Origin: Maricaulis alexandrii
Lineage (GTDB): Bacteria > Pseudomonadota > Alphaproteobacteria > Caulobacterales > Maricaulaceae
Assembly (NCBI RefSeq): GCF_005871165.1
Contig: NZ_SWKP01000010.1
Location: 62,001-126,000 of the forward strand
Length of the DNA: 64,000 nucleotides
Direction: 5' to 3'
The notes under the pieces were generated by a model that saw only the letters and a list, made by a program, of their open reading frames with translations, did not search any database and was not told the DNA's origin. Each line of letters begins with the position of its first letter. Position 1 is the stretch's first letter. A program made the translations under genes and the position numbers. Of this stretch, positions 44,827 to 54,057 are shown in pieces.

Positions 44827-46923
44827 ATGAAGAAGTTCCTGCTGGGCACGGCTGCCCTGGCCCTGCTGACAGCCTGTCAGCCCGCCGAAGAGGCCACCGA
44901 AACCGAAACGCCGGCGGCCACCAGCGAGGCTCCGGCCTCCCAGGAGACCGCGACCGCGTCCGAAACCACGCCGGAACTCGGCGAATGGGGTGTCGAGACG
45001 CAATACATCTCCGACACGGTGGATCCTGGCGACGACTTCTTCCGCTATGTGAATGAAGGCTGGCTGGATACGACGGAGATCCCGGACGGCTTCTCCAATT
45101 TCGGCTCCTTCAGCGAACTCTATCTGCGCTCCGAGGAACGCATTGAAGGCATCATCATGGAGGCTGCGGCCGCCAATGCCGAGGACGGAACCGTCGAACA
45201 GCAGGTCGGCAACCTCTATGCCAGCTACATGAATACCGAGCGGCTGGAGGAACTCGGCCTGGATCCGGCCCGCCCGGGCCTGGAGCGCATTGCCGCCGCC
45301 AGCACGCACGATGATATTGCCGCCCTGATGGGCGCACCGGGGACGCAATCCCTGTTCGGCGCCTGGGTCGGCCGCGATCCCGGCAATCCCCAGCGCTACA
45401 TCGTCTCGATGAGCCAGGGCGGGCTGGGCCTGCCGGACCGCAACTATTATCTCGATGACACGGAGCGCTTCGAGACCTATCGCGCCGCCTATCTCGACTA
45501 CATCGCCGACGTGTTCGACATGATCGGTGTCGAGGGCGGTGCCGAGAAGGCCCAGGCCATTCTCGACCTGGAAACGGCGATTGCGGAAATCCACTGGACG
45601 CGGGCGGAAAGCCGCGACCGGGTGGCCACCTACAATCTGATGGGTGCCGATGATGTCGCCGCCTATGCTGACGGCTTCCCCTGGGAGACCTTCTGGACCG
45701 CGCTCGACTTCGCCGACCAGGACGAGTTCGTCGTGCGCCAGAACACGGCCATCCAGTCCCTCGCCCAGCTCTTCTCGGAAATCCCGGTCGAGACCTGGCA
45801 GGACTATCTCGCCTTCCACTGGATGGAGAGCCACCGCGACGAGTTGACACCGGAATTCTACGAACGGTCCTTCGACTTCTACGGCCGCACGCTGAACGGC
45901 ACCGAGACCCCGCGCCCGCGGGACCGCCGGGCGATCCAGTTCGTCAACGGAAACATGGGTCAGGCCATCGGCCAGATCTATGTCGAGCACTACTTCCCGC
46001 CCGAATACAAGGAACAGATGGAAGAGCTCGTCGGCTATCTGCGCGCCGCCCTGCGCGAGCGGATCGAGACGCTGGAATGGATGGATGACGAGACCCGCGC
46101 CGAGGCCTTCGACAAGCTGGAGAAATTCCTGCCGAAGATCGGCTATCCGGACGTCTGGCCGGACTATTCCGACATCGAGATCCGTCCCGATGACCTTTGG
46201 GGCAATAATGAGCGTGTGAATGCCTGGTTCCGCCAGGACAGCCGCGACCGCCTGCGCGGACCGATCCGCGACTGGGAATGGTTCATGTCACCGCAAACGG
46301 TGAATGCCTATTATTCCTCGACTTCCAACGAGATCGTCTTCCCGGCGGCCATCCTGCAGGGGCCCTTCTTCGATCCCTTCGCGGATCCGGCCGTCAATTT
46401 CGGCGGTATCGGCGCGGTGATCGGCCACGAAATGGGCCACGGTTTCGATGACCAGGGCAGCCAGTCCGACGGCGATGGCGTGCTGCGCAACTGGTGGACC
46501 GATTTCTCCCGGGAGCAGTTCGACCAGCGCACGGACCAGATCGTCGCCCAGTACGAGCAGTTCTCGCCGGTGGAAGGCATGAACGTCGATGGCCGCCTGA
46601 CCCTGGGTGAAAATATCGGTGATATCGGCGGTGTCTCCATGGCCTATCGCGCCCTGCAGATGTACGCCGAGGACCATGGCCTGGCGGACGAGCTCGACGG
46701 CTATTCGGCCGATCAGCGCTTCTTCCTGGCCTGGGGCCAGGTCTGGCGCCGCCTCTACACGGAGGACGCCCTGGTCTCCCGTCTGACCACTGACTCGCAC
46801 AGCCCGTCGCAATACCGGGTCAATGGCGTGGTCCGGAACATGGACGTCTGGTATGAGGCCTTCGGTGTCACCGAGGACGACGACCTCTACCTGCCGCCGG
46901 AAGAGCGGGTCTCCATCTGGTAG
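44827..46923 (+). CDS. M13-family zinc metallopeptidase lipoprotein (second copy)
   Basis: 698 residues. MKKFLLGTAALALLTAC is a lipoprotein signal (Cys17), followed by a Thr/Glu/Ala-rich linker. Catalytic HEMGH in VIGHEMGHGFDDQG (near residue 534), LGENIGDIGGVSMAY and NAYYSSTSNEIVFPAAIL. It shares the same domain plan and C-terminal EERVSIW with the preceding gene, evidence of tandem duplication. Its promoter region holds TGTCA-AACG-TGACA (44736-44749), a possible operator absent from the first copy, so the copies may respond to different signals. Confidence 0.95.
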   Translation: MKKFLLGTAALALLTACQPAEEATETETPAATSEAPASQETATASETTPELGEWGVETQYISDTVDPGDDFFRYVNEGWLDTTEIPDGFSNFGSFSELYLRSEERIEGIIMEAAAANAEDGTVEQQVGNLYASYMNTERLEELGLDPARPGLERIAAASTHDDIAALMGAPGTQSLFGAWVGRDPGNPQRYIVSMSQGGLGLPDRNYYLDDTERFETYRAAYLDYIADVFDMIGVEGGAEKAQAILDLETAIAEIHWTRAESRDRVATYNLMGADDVAAYADGFPWETFWTALDFADQDEFVVRQNTAIQSLAQLFSEIPVETWQDYLAFHWMESHRDELTPEFYERSFDFYGRTLNGTETPRPRDRRAIQFVNGNMGQAIGQIYVEHYFPPEYKEQMEELVGYLRAALRERIETLEWMDDETRAEAFDKLEKFLPKIGYPDVWPDYSDIEIRPDDLWGNNERVNAWFRQDSRDRLRGPIRDWEWFMSPQTVNAYYSSTSNEIVFPAAILQGPFFDPFADPAVNFGGIGAVIGHEMGHGFDDQGSQSDGDGVLRNWWTDFSREQFDQRTDQIVAQYEQFSPVEGMNVDGRLTLGENIGDIGGVSMAYRALQMYAEDHGLADELDGYSADQRFFLAWGQVWRRLYTEDALVSRLTTDSHSPSQYRVNGVVRNMDVWYEAFGVTEDDDLYLPPEERVSIW

Positions 46924-46950
46924 GACACCGCATAAGATATGACCTTCGAA

Positions 46951-46984
46951 ACGGGCCCGAACAGCAGTTCGGGCCCGTTTTCTT
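46951..46984 (+). terminator. Terminator of the second M13 peptidase gene
   Basis: ACGGGCCCGAAC (46951-46962), loop AGCA, GTTCGGGCCCGT (46967-46978), then a T-rich tail. Confidence 0.92.
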
Positions 46985-47100
46985 TCAGGGACTTTTACCT
47001 CGCCGCGGCAGTTTCGATACGCCCGTGCGACCGCCCGGGTATCAGGGTCAACTATCCGGGGCCGGGTCACCGTTCGGCGGTGCACCGACATCTTATTTCC

Positions 47101-48225
47101 ATGCCGAAGACGAAACAGGTTCTGGTCGATCACGAGCGTTATGTTCGACGCTTGGACGGCGGCTGCAAGGCGCAGTTCCGCTTCGCCAATCTGCCGGGGA
47201 TGGACCTGCAACGCCGGCAATTGAAAGAAATCGAATTCCTGGGCTGCAATCTGCGCGGCTCACGCATGGCCCTGTCGAACTTCAGCTATTCATCCTTCTA
47301 CGGCAGCGACCTGTCGCATTGCGATTTGCGCGGCTCTCATCTGGTCCGGGCGGACATGCGCGGCAGTGCCCTCGCGGGGGCCAAGCTGGGCTTCGCCAAT
47401 CTTGATGGTGCCGACTTCCGCAAGGCCTCCCTCCTGCGACTGGATGATGCCACCGGGCTGATCAACTGGCAGTCGGAAGCCCATCCGGGGGCAGAACCTG
47501 TCTCGGTCGATTTCTCTGACAGTTCACTGCGGGGCGCCAAGCTCAGCGATGCCAAGCTGCAAGGCGCCATTTTTGACGGGGCCTTGCTTGAAGGAGCCGA
47601 TCTTCAGGGAGCCAATCTCACCGGCGCCAGCTTCCGCAATGCCATTCTGCAAGACACAAACCTGGACGGCGCCCAACTGAGCGAGGGCGCGCTCGCCGAA
47701 GCCCTCCTGCCACCGGACTGCGAAGCCCGCGCCCGGAAGGCGGACAGGCTGAAGGCTCTGGCAGACAGCCGCGCCTGGGCGGAAACCCGGGGCCAGTCCG
47801 GAGCCAAGGCTGTCCTGGATGGAGCCGACTTGCGGGTCATGGGCGACGCCCTGAAGAAGGCGCGACTGCCCGGAGCCTCCCTGAAACAGGTCTGTGCCGT
47901 GGGTGTCGACTTTTCCGGGTGCTCCCTGGTCGCTGCCGATTTCACCGGCGCGGATCTGCGCTTCGCCAAATTCATCGGCGCCGATCTGCGGGGCTGCAAC
48001 TTCACCCGTGCGCAGCTGACGCAGGCCAGTTTCGCCGGGGCCAACCTTCTGCCGCTGCAAGGGGCCGGTGAGCGGCTCTACCAACCGCGCTTCAGCGGCG
48101 CCCGGCTCGACAATCTCGATCTGGAGCAGGCCCAGCTGGACCCTGAACTCCTCGATACGCTGGAAGACCAAATCTGCGTCTGCGCCTCAACGGAGATGTC
48201 CCCGCTCTCGGCGTCCCAGGGCTGA
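47101..48225 (+). CDS. Pentapeptide-repeat protein
   Basis: 374 residues from ATG 47101 (MPKTKQVLVDHERYVRRLDG). Two blocks of A(D/N)LxG-type repeats, about residues 30-115 and 140-200 (LRGAKLSDAKLQGAIFDGAL, LEGADLQGANLTGASFRNAI) and again about 240-330 (FTGADLRFAKFIGADLRGCN), form right-handed beta-helices, split by a helical spacer (ARKADRLKALADSRAWAETR). Some such proteins mimic DNA and protect gyrase, but most have unknown roles and nothing here indicates the target. No signal peptide, so cytoplasmic. No clear ribosome site precedes the ATG. Confidence 0.9.
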   Translation: MPKTKQVLVDHERYVRRLDGGCKAQFRFANLPGMDLQRRQLKEIEFLGCNLRGSRMALSNFSYSSFYGSDLSHCDLRGSHLVRADMRGSALAGAKLGFANLDGADFRKASLLRLDDATGLINWQSEAHPGAEPVSVDFSDSSLRGAKLSDAKLQGAIFDGALLEGADLQGANLTGASFRNAILQDTNLDGAQLSEGALAEALLPPDCEARARKADRLKALADSRAWAETRGQSGAKAVLDGADLRVMGDALKKARLPGASLKQVCAVGVDFSGCSLVAADFTGADLRFAKFIGADLRGCNFTRAQLTQASFAGANLLPLQGAGERLYQPRFSGARLDNLDLEQAQLDPELLDTLEDQICVCASTEMSPLSASQG

Positions 48226-48320
48226 AGCCGAAGGCAGCCCCCTCCCGACCAGTCGAGCAACCCACTGACGCGAATAGGCGTTTCAATTTTCGCCTCATGG
48301 GTGAAACTTGGAATTTATGG

Positions 48321-48359
48321 TTAATAATCCTTAACGCGTTGATGGGCTTGCGCTAGCAT
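48321..48359 (+). promoter_or_regulatory. CtrA-like promoter upstream of the repeat protein
   Basis: TTAA (48321-48324), six bases, TTAAC (48331-48335): a CtrA-type double half-site with spacing 6 instead of the usual 7. The second half overlaps a -35 position (TTAACG, 48331-48336) placed 17 bp from TAGCAT (48354-48359), the geometry of CtrA-activated promoters. Confidence 0.45.
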
Positions 48360-48418
48360 CCGGTGTCTTCACGGGACGGTTTCAGACAGGTCGCGTGCTG
48401 TAGCGAGGGGGAGAATAC

Positions 48419-49396
48419 ATGTTTCGCAAGTCCGTATTGTGCGGTTCGGCACTGACGCTGATCACCGCTTCTGCTGCCCTGGCGGGTGATGCCGAGTGGT
48501 TCCCGCCGGATCCGCCCAATTCCGCCATGGCTGGCGAATGCTATGCCCGCGTGCGCATCGCGCCGGAGTATGATGTCTACACCGAACAGGTGACGACCCA
48601 GGACTCCTATGAGCGCTATGACGTCCTGCCGCCGAGCCTGCGGCCGGAAGTCCGCGAATATGTCTCGCGCGAAGCCGGTGTGCGCTACATCGTTCACGAG
48701 CCGGTCTACGAGACCGTGACGGAAACCGTCCAGGTTCGCCCGTCCTATGTGGAATATGTGGTGGAACCGGCGGTGCACGAGACCGTCACCGAAACCATCA
48801 TGGTGCGCGAGCCGCGCATGGTCTGGCGCCGGGGTTATACGCCGGGCGCCCAGATGACCCGCTTCGACAGCGAGACCGGCGAAGTCTGGTGTCTGGTCGA
48901 GGAAGAGGGTGAATACCAGACCGTCACCCGCAATATCGTCGTTTCGCCGGCCGAGATCCGCGAGATCAGCCATCCGGCCGAATACGACACGATCACCCGC
49001 GACGTGCTGGTCCAGGAAGCCCGCGTCGAGGAAGTGCCGATCGACGAGCTGCGCGACACCTATCAGATCCAGGTTCTCGACCGTCACGCCTCGGTCGACA
49101 GCCGCGTGATCCCGATGGAGACAGAAACCGTCACCCGCTATTCCATGCGCACGGAAGAGCGCTGGGAATGGCGTCTGGTGGATTGCGAGGACATCGATCT
49201 GCCGGGCTACAACCCGCCCGCCCAGGCCGACATTCCGCCGGTGGCCCAGAATCAGCACCAGCCAAACTCCGCACCGGTGGCCCAGGGCCGGACCTATCTG
49301 TACGGCACGGACATGCCGGCCGAGCAGACCTATTCCGAAGAAGTGCCGGTCGCCCAGGCCAGCTATTCCACCCGGACGCGCCGCCGCGCGCAGTAG
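48419..49396 (+). CDS. Envelope protein with YETVTET-like repeats
   Basis: 325 residues with signal peptide (MFRKSVLCGSALTLITASAA, cut after ALA near residue 22). The mature part is a series of imperfect beta-strand repeats of about 20 residues: YDVYTEQVTTQDSYERYDVL, YETVTETVQVRPSYVEYV, HETVTETIMVREPRMVW, YQTVTRNIVVSPAEIREI, YDTITRDVLVQEARVEEV. Conserved Cys near 41, 162 and 251. The C-terminus is Pro/Gln-rich and basic. Function unknown; similar repeats occur in envelope proteins of Alphaproteobacteria. ATG 48419 follows GAGGGGGAGAAT. Ends at a possible hairpin terminator. Confidence 0.85.
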   Translation: MFRKSVLCGSALTLITASAALAGDAEWFPPDPPNSAMAGECYARVRIAPEYDVYTEQVTTQDSYERYDVLPPSLRPEVREYVSREAGVRYIVHEPVYETVTETVQVRPSYVEYVVEPAVHETVTETIMVREPRMVWRRGYTPGAQMTRFDSETGEVWCLVEEEGEYQTVTRNIVVSPAEIREISHPAEYDTITRDVLVQEARVEEVPIDELRDTYQIQVLDRHASVDSRVIPMETETVTRYSMRTEERWEWRLVDCEDIDLPGYNPPAQADIPPVAQNQHQPNSAPVAQGRTYLYGTDMPAEQTYSEEVPVAQASYSTRTRRRAQ

Positions 49397-49433
49397 CGCA
49401 CTGGACGCACAGGACTGAAACGCCAAGATGAAC

Positions 49434-49459
49434 GGCGCGGGCTCCGGCCCGCGCCGTTT
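49434..49459 (+). terminator. GC-rich hairpin after the repeat protein gene
   Basis: GGCGCGGG (49434-49441) pairs with CCCGCGCC (49448-49455), followed by GTTTG. Weak T-run, probable terminator. Confidence 0.6.
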
Positions 49460-49476
49460 GTCATGGGAGATCGATC

Positions 49477-50082
49477 TTGGCCGTGCAGGATTACATGGTG
49501 GGTTATGGCAGCCTGTTGAGCACCTATAGCCGCACCACCTATTCCGGCATCACCACGGACGCCCTGCCCGTCATCGCGGAGGGCTGGAAGCGTGGCTGGA
49601 CCGTGCGCTATGGCGATGAACGGGCCACCTATGCCGGGGTCCGCCCGGTGCGTCACGCCCATCTCCATGCTGCCCTGGTCCCGACCGAGATCACCGACGC
49701 ACTGCGCCATCGCGAGCGCGGCTATGTCTTCACCCAGATCGATCCGGCCAGTGTCCATCATGCTGACGGACGCGGAACGCCGCTGCCAGAGGGGCGCTAC
49801 TGGATCGTGGTCAATCGCGAACAGGTCAGCGCCGATCCGCACCACCCGATTCCGCAATCCTATGTCGACACCTGTCTGGTCGGCTGTCTGGAAACCGGCG
49901 GCGAAGCCCGGGCGCGGGCCTTCATCCGCACCACCGAATTGTGGGATGCGCCCTGGATCGACGACCGGGCGGAAGAAACCCCGCTCTATCCCCGCCTGAC
50001 CCCGCCCACACCGGAGCAGCGCGACCAAATCGATGCCCTGCTCGCCGCAGAGGGCATCCTCAAATTCAGGACATCACGCTGA
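49477..50082 (+). CDS. Gamma-glutamylcyclotransferase-like protein
   Basis: 201 residues starting TTG 49477 (MAVQDYMVGYGSLLSTYSRT), with GGGAGA six bases upstream. YMVGYGSLLS is the nucleotide/peptide-binding loop of the GGCT/ChaC/AIG2 fold, and EITDALRHRERGYVFTQID carries a Glu at the expected catalytic region. These enzymes release pyroglutamate from gamma-glutamyl peptides or glutathione, or act on related amines. The sequence is divergent, so the substrate is uncertain. It overlaps the convergent aminotransferase gene by 17 bp. Confidence 0.8.
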   Translation: MAVQDYMVGYGSLLSTYSRTTYSGITTDALPVIAEGWKRGWTVRYGDERATYAGVRPVRHAHLHAALVPTEITDALRHRERGYVFTQIDPASVHHADGRGTPLPEGRYWIVVNREQVSADPHHPIPQSYVDTCLVGCLETGGEARARAFIRTTELWDAPWIDDRAEETPLYPRLTPPTPEQRDQIDALLAAEGILKFRTSR

Positions 50083-51691
50083 CCGTGTCGACCAGGGCCC
50101 GGGCCTCCGCCAGGGCCTGACGCCGCAAGCGTTTCAGCGCCACATCATCCAACGGCCGTCGCGGGGTTGCCGGACGGGTCAGCAGGGTTTCGGGGAAGAC
50201 ACCGGTCGCGATGCGGTCCTGATCGTGTGACCATCCACCAGTGGTAGGATCAAGGCAGTATCGTGATGCCAAATTGGTCGCATGCTGAGCCAGGAACAGG
50301 ACCGCTTCGATCAGGTATTGGACCTCGTCCGGTGACATGACCCAATGCAGACTGACCCGGCACCAGCCCGGTCTTGCCCCGGTTTCACCGTCCAGCACCT
50401 GGCGCCGGATCGCCTGTGTGGCCGCGTCATCCAGCCCCAACAGCGCATGCCCATAGGGTCCGGCACAGGAACAGCCCGCCCGCGACTGGATGCCGAACAG
50501 ATCGTTCAGCAAGCGCGTCACAAGCCGGGGCGGAACGATACCGCCCTCACTATCTCTCAGATTGAACGAGACAATTCCGATCCGGCGCGCCGGATCCTGG
50601 GGGCCGAGAATGTCGATGGAGGGGTGATCGGACCAGGCCTGGAAAGCCAGCTCAAGCGCTTCATGCTCGGCCTCGGCAATCCGCTCATGGCCGATTTCCG
50701 CCTGAAGTTTCAGGGCCAGGGCGGCCCGGACAAATTGCGGCAGACCCGGCGTCCCGGCCCGTTCGCGCGCCTCGATATCCTCAATGAAATCATGACCATC
50801 TGGCCAGACATAGCGAACCGTCCCGCCCGCACTCTGGGTCGGCGGCAAGGTCCGGTCATAGAGGGCGGAGGCCAGGACCAGCAGCCCGCAACTCCCCGGA
50901 CCGCCAATGAATTTGTGCGGTGAGAAATACACCGCATCGATCCGCGCCTGCGGATCCCCGTCCGGGTGCATGTCGATCGGCAAATAGGGGGCGCTGGCCG
51001 CACAATCCAGACACAGGATCGCATCATGCGCGTGCAGAAGACGCGCCAGGGCCCGCACATCCGTCTTCACGCCTGTCACATTGGAGGCCGCTGAAAACGC
51101 ACCGATTTTCCGCCTTCCGGCATGACGGGGATCGGCCAGCTCCCGGGCCAGCGCTGCCAGATCGATACCGCCTTCCGTGTCCAGCGGGATGGACACGGTC
51201 TCCGCCAGGCTCTCCCGCCAGGTCAACTCATTGGAATGATGTTCGTACGGCCCCAGAAACACGACCGTGTCTGCCGCCCGGTCCGCCTCGACGCCCAGCG
51301 CCTTGCGCGTCGCTGGCGCAATGGCAAGCCCCAGTATTTCCTGGAGTTTATGGATTGCCCCGGTCGCGCCGGACCCGCAGGCGATCAGGCAGTCCGCCGG
51401 CCCCGCATTCACCGCATCCTTGATGACCCGTTCCGCCTCGCGCATCCAGGCATTCGAGACCCGGCCCGTTGCGCTGTCCTCTGTGTGGGGATTGGCATAG
51501 TCCGCATCGAGCTGCGCCAAGACCGCCTCGATCGGGTCATAGGCCCGGCCCGAGGCCGTGTAATCCGCATAGAGAAAGGGCCGCAGGCCGAAAGGCGTCT
51601 GCAATGTCTGCCCGGTTCCTGACAGGCCCTTGCGGACAGCAAGACGCGGGGCAGATGGGCGATCAGGGTCAAAAAAGGCTGTATCCGGCAT
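50066..51691 (-). CDS. Class V aminotransferase (cysteine desulfurase-like)
   Basis: 541 residues from ATG 51691 (MPDTAFFDPDRPSAP). PLP lysine in VYFSPHKFIGGPG (Lys260) and a Cys in the loop SRAGCSCAGPYGH, as in NifS/SufS enzymes. The family is usually about 400 residues; extra length lies in an N-terminal arm and a C-terminal 90-residue extension. No suf or isc genes are nearby, so a general Fe-S role is not supported; it might be a kynureninase- or lyase-like enzyme for a sulfur amino acid. Divergent Lrp regulator probably controls it. Confidence 0.85.
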   Translation of the reverse strand: MPDTAFFDPDRPSAPRLAVRKGLSGTGQTLQTPFGLRPFLYADYTASGRAYDPIEAVLAQLDADYANPHTEDSATGRVSNAWMREAERVIKDAVNAGPADCLIACGSGATGAIHKLQEILGLAIAPATRKALGVEADRAADTVVFLGPYEHHSNELTWRESLAETVSIPLDTEGGIDLAALARELADPRHAGRRKIGAFSAASNVTGVKTDVRALARLLHAHDAILCLDCAASAPYLPIDMHPDGDPQARIDAVYFSPHKFIGGPGSCGLLVLASALYDRTLPPTQSAGGTVRYVWPDGHDFIEDIEARERAGTPGLPQFVRAALALKLQAEIGHERIAEAEHEALELAFQAWSDHPSIDILGPQDPARRIGIVSFNLRDSEGGIVPPRLVTRLLNDLFGIQSRAGCSCAGPYGHALLGLDDAATQAIRRQVLDGETGARPGWCRVSLHWVMSPDEVQYLIEAVLFLAQHATNLASRYCLDPTTGGWSHDQDRIATGVFPETLLTRPATPRRPLDDVALKRLRRQALAEARALVDTVSVMS

Positions 51692-51756
51692 GGTTTGCAC
51701 AGACAAACACAAACCGGCCGCCGATATTCACCAATTTCCCCTAGTGTCAGCCCATG

Positions 51757-51792
51757 ATATGAGTGAATTTCACTACCACATGGCACTCATAT
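51757..51792. promoter_or_regulatory. Lrp-type operator between aminotransferase and Lrp gene
   Basis: ATATGAGTG (51757-51765) and CACTCATAT (51784-51792) are perfect 9-bp inverted repeats, 18 bp apart; the right arm covers the Lrp start codon. An inner CACT (51771-51774) adds a third half-site. Fits autoregulation and control of the divergent gene. Confidence 0.7.
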
Positions 51793-52246
51793 GGACATTG
51801 ATGACTATGATATCCGGCTTCTCCGAGCGGTTCAGAGCGACTCGGACCGGACCGTACAGCAATTGGCGGACCTGATCGGCCTGTCGGCCACCCCGACGGC
51901 CCGCCGTCTCAAACGCCTCGCCGATGCCGGCATTATCCGCAAGCATGTCGCCCTGCTGGATCCGGAGGCGCTGGACCTGCAGGCCACCCTCTTCATCACG
52001 GTACGCACCAGTCACCATGACGCGGAATGGCTGACCCGGTTTGCCGAGGGCGTGAAACGCATGCCGGAAGTGATCGAATTCTACCGGCTCAGTGGCGATA
52101 TCGACTATCTGATCAAGCTTTGTCTGCCCGATGTGAAAGCCTATGACGCGGTTTACAAGAAGCTGATCGCCATCGCGCCCCTGTCCGATGTCTCCGCCAG
52201 CTTCGCCATGGAAGCCATCAAGAACACAACGGAATTGCCCGTTTAG
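51791..52246 (+). CDS. Lrp/AsnC family transcriptional regulator
   Basis: 151 residues. Winged-helix domain (YDIRLLRAVQSDSDRTVQQL, GLSATPTARRLKRLADAGII) followed by the AsnC ligand-binding domain (ATLFITVRTSHHDAEWLTRF, RLSGDIDYLIKLCLPDVKAY). Probably senses an amino acid and controls the divergent class V aminotransferase; a 9-bp inverted repeat spans the gap. No Shine-Dalgarno sequence is evident. Confidence 0.93.
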   Translation: MDIDDYDIRLLRAVQSDSDRTVQQLADLIGLSATPTARRLKRLADAGIIRKHVALLDPEALDLQATLFITVRTSHHDAEWLTRFAEGVKRMPEVIEFYRLSGDIDYLIKLCLPDVKAYDAVYKKLIAIAPLSDVSASFAMEAIKNTTELPV

Positions 52247-52323
52247 ACAGGGTCTTGCGCTTGCATGCCCGGCAGGGATGCGGGAAGCTTGCGCTTCCGG
52301 CCACCCGAAACCCTGTGGGACTG

Positions 52324-53688
52324 ATGACCGATACTTCCGACACGCACCGCCCCCGCCACTCTGCCACCGAGAGCTATCGCAATGTCGCGGCGATCGTGGC
52401 GGCCCTGTCCATCCTGCAGATGGCGGCCGGTGCCCTGTCCGTGGTCGGACCGCTGTCGCTGATCAGCTCCGGCGCATCCTCTTTCAAGATCGGTCTCATC
52501 GTGGCGGGCTATGCCACAGGCTTCCTGCTCGGTGCCAATTTCGCGCCGCGGGAAATCGCCCGCATCGGGCATATCCGCGCCATCGCCGGCTTTGCTGCCA
52601 TCACGGCCATTGCCGTGGCGGCCCTCTATCTGTCGACGGCCACCGCCTGGTGGCTGGTCATGCAATTCATCATGGGACTCTGTGTCGCCAGCTTCCTCGC
52701 CGCCGGCGAAAGCTGGGTCGCCGATGCCGCGCCGCCGGAACGCCGGGGTGCCATTCTGGCCTTCTACCTGGTCGCTGCGAAGATCGGTTTCATCATCGGC
52801 CCCTTCCTGGTGGCCGGTATCGAACCCGGTGTCGCCGCCGGCTTCCTTGTCGTGGCGGCGCTCTACACGGCCAGCCTGGTGCCCGCGACGGCCACCAATC
52901 GCGCCCAGCCCGCGCCACCAACATCCGAAAGCTTCGGCCCGCTCAAGGTCTTCCGGATTGCCCCGTCCGCCATCATCGCCGCAATGGCGGCCGGCCTCGT
53001 CAACGGACCGGTCATGCAGCTTTATGCGGTCTTTGTCGGCGGCTTGGGAACCGAGTCCGTCGTCCAGACGGCCGCCCTGTTCAACGCCTTCCTCGTCGGC
53101 GGGTCCGTACTGGCGCAATGGCCGGCCGGCCTTCTCTCCGACCGGATGGACCGACGGATCGTGATCGCCGGATTGGCCCTGACCGCCGGGATCGGCGCAC
53201 TCGGACTGGGCCTGCTGTCCGGCGTCCTGCCCCTCATCCTGGTCTTGGCGATTGCCGCGGTCTGGGGGGCCGGCGCGCAATCCTATTACGGCATTGCGGT
53301 CGCCCATGCGGCGGACCGCGCGCCGGACGGCCAGGCCACCAACATGATGTCCGGCATCCTGATCGTTTATGGCCTGGGCACCATGATCGGACCGGTACTG
53401 GCCGGCGTCGTCATGGCCCTGCTGGGCCCCTCTGCCCTCTTCCTCTATGCGTCTGTGATCCTCTTCGCCCTGTTCGGCATCATGTTGTATCGCCGCGGCG
53501 GCAAGGCTCCTGTGGTTTCCGACGACAAGGCCGATTTCGAGCCGACATCGGCAACCAGTGTGGCAGTGTATGACCTGACGGAATTCGCCAGTGACGAGGA
53601 CGGTGACGGGATCACAGAACCGTCCGGCCTGGATGAAGCCGACGATGATGGCCGCGCAGACCCTGACGAAAACTATTGGGAACGCTAG
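52324..53688 (+). CDS. MFS transporter
   Basis: 454 residues with twelve membrane helices (for example LIVAGYATGFLLGANFAPRE, ESWVADAAPPERRGAILAFY, VYGLGTMIGPVLAGVVMALL). FAPREIARIGHIRA is the loop 2-3 region, and the family resembles the YcaD-like group. The last 55 residues are cytoplasmic, acidic and rich in Asp/Glu (LTEFASDEDGDGITEPSG), an unusual tail. The frame is open upstream, but ATG 52324 fits best. It is 77 bp after the Lrp gene and may be a target; substrate unknown. Confidence 0.92.
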   Translation: MTDTSDTHRPRHSATESYRNVAAIVAALSILQMAAGALSVVGPLSLISSGASSFKIGLIVAGYATGFLLGANFAPREIARIGHIRAIAGFAAITAIAVAALYLSTATAWWLVMQFIMGLCVASFLAAGESWVADAAPPERRGAILAFYLVAAKIGFIIGPFLVAGIEPGVAAGFLVVAALYTASLVPATATNRAQPAPPTSESFGPLKVFRIAPSAIIAAMAAGLVNGPVMQLYAVFVGGLGTESVVQTAALFNAFLVGGSVLAQWPAGLLSDRMDRRIVIAGLALTAGIGALGLGLLSGVLPLILVLAIAAVWGAGAQSYYGIAVAHAADRAPDGQATNMMSGILIVYGLGTMIGPVLAGVVMALLGPSALFLYASVILFALFGIMLYRRGGKAPVVSDDKADFEPTSATSVAVYDLTEFASDEDGDGITEPSGLDEADDDGRADPDENYWER

Positions 53689-54057
53689 GCCCGCCGCCCA
53701 TCGCCGGCCCTGCCACGTCACGAATGGCGCTGTTCACCACACTATAGACACGCCCTCTCCGACGAACGGAGCAATGCGCCAAGTGCTGTCCCACTGCTTA
53801 TATGCGCAACGCTTCCCGGGACTAGGCCTATACTAAAAACAAATATCCACCCCCTGAAATATTCAACCCGGTAAATTCTTGTATTAGTCCGGTGAGACGA
53901 GCGAATTTTCCTGCCATTGAATTTTTAAATCGGCAAATCATTACATCCAAAATCAGTAGCTGCCCTTGATTCCGGCCCTGAAAACACTATCCCTAAGACC
54001 CGAAACAATTCGACGGTCCCCCAGGGCCGCACGCTGAAACGGAGTTAGCCAAACAGT
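53689..54057. other. AT-rich intergenic stretch before the DJ-1-like gene
   Basis: About 370 bp with no convincing gene; base composition from 53830 to 53960 is clearly AT-richer than its surroundings. A weak promoter candidate lies near the end: TTGATT (53966-53971), 16-bp spacer, TATCCC (53988-53993), 65 bp before the next ATG. No repeats or hairpins of note. Confidence 0.5.
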
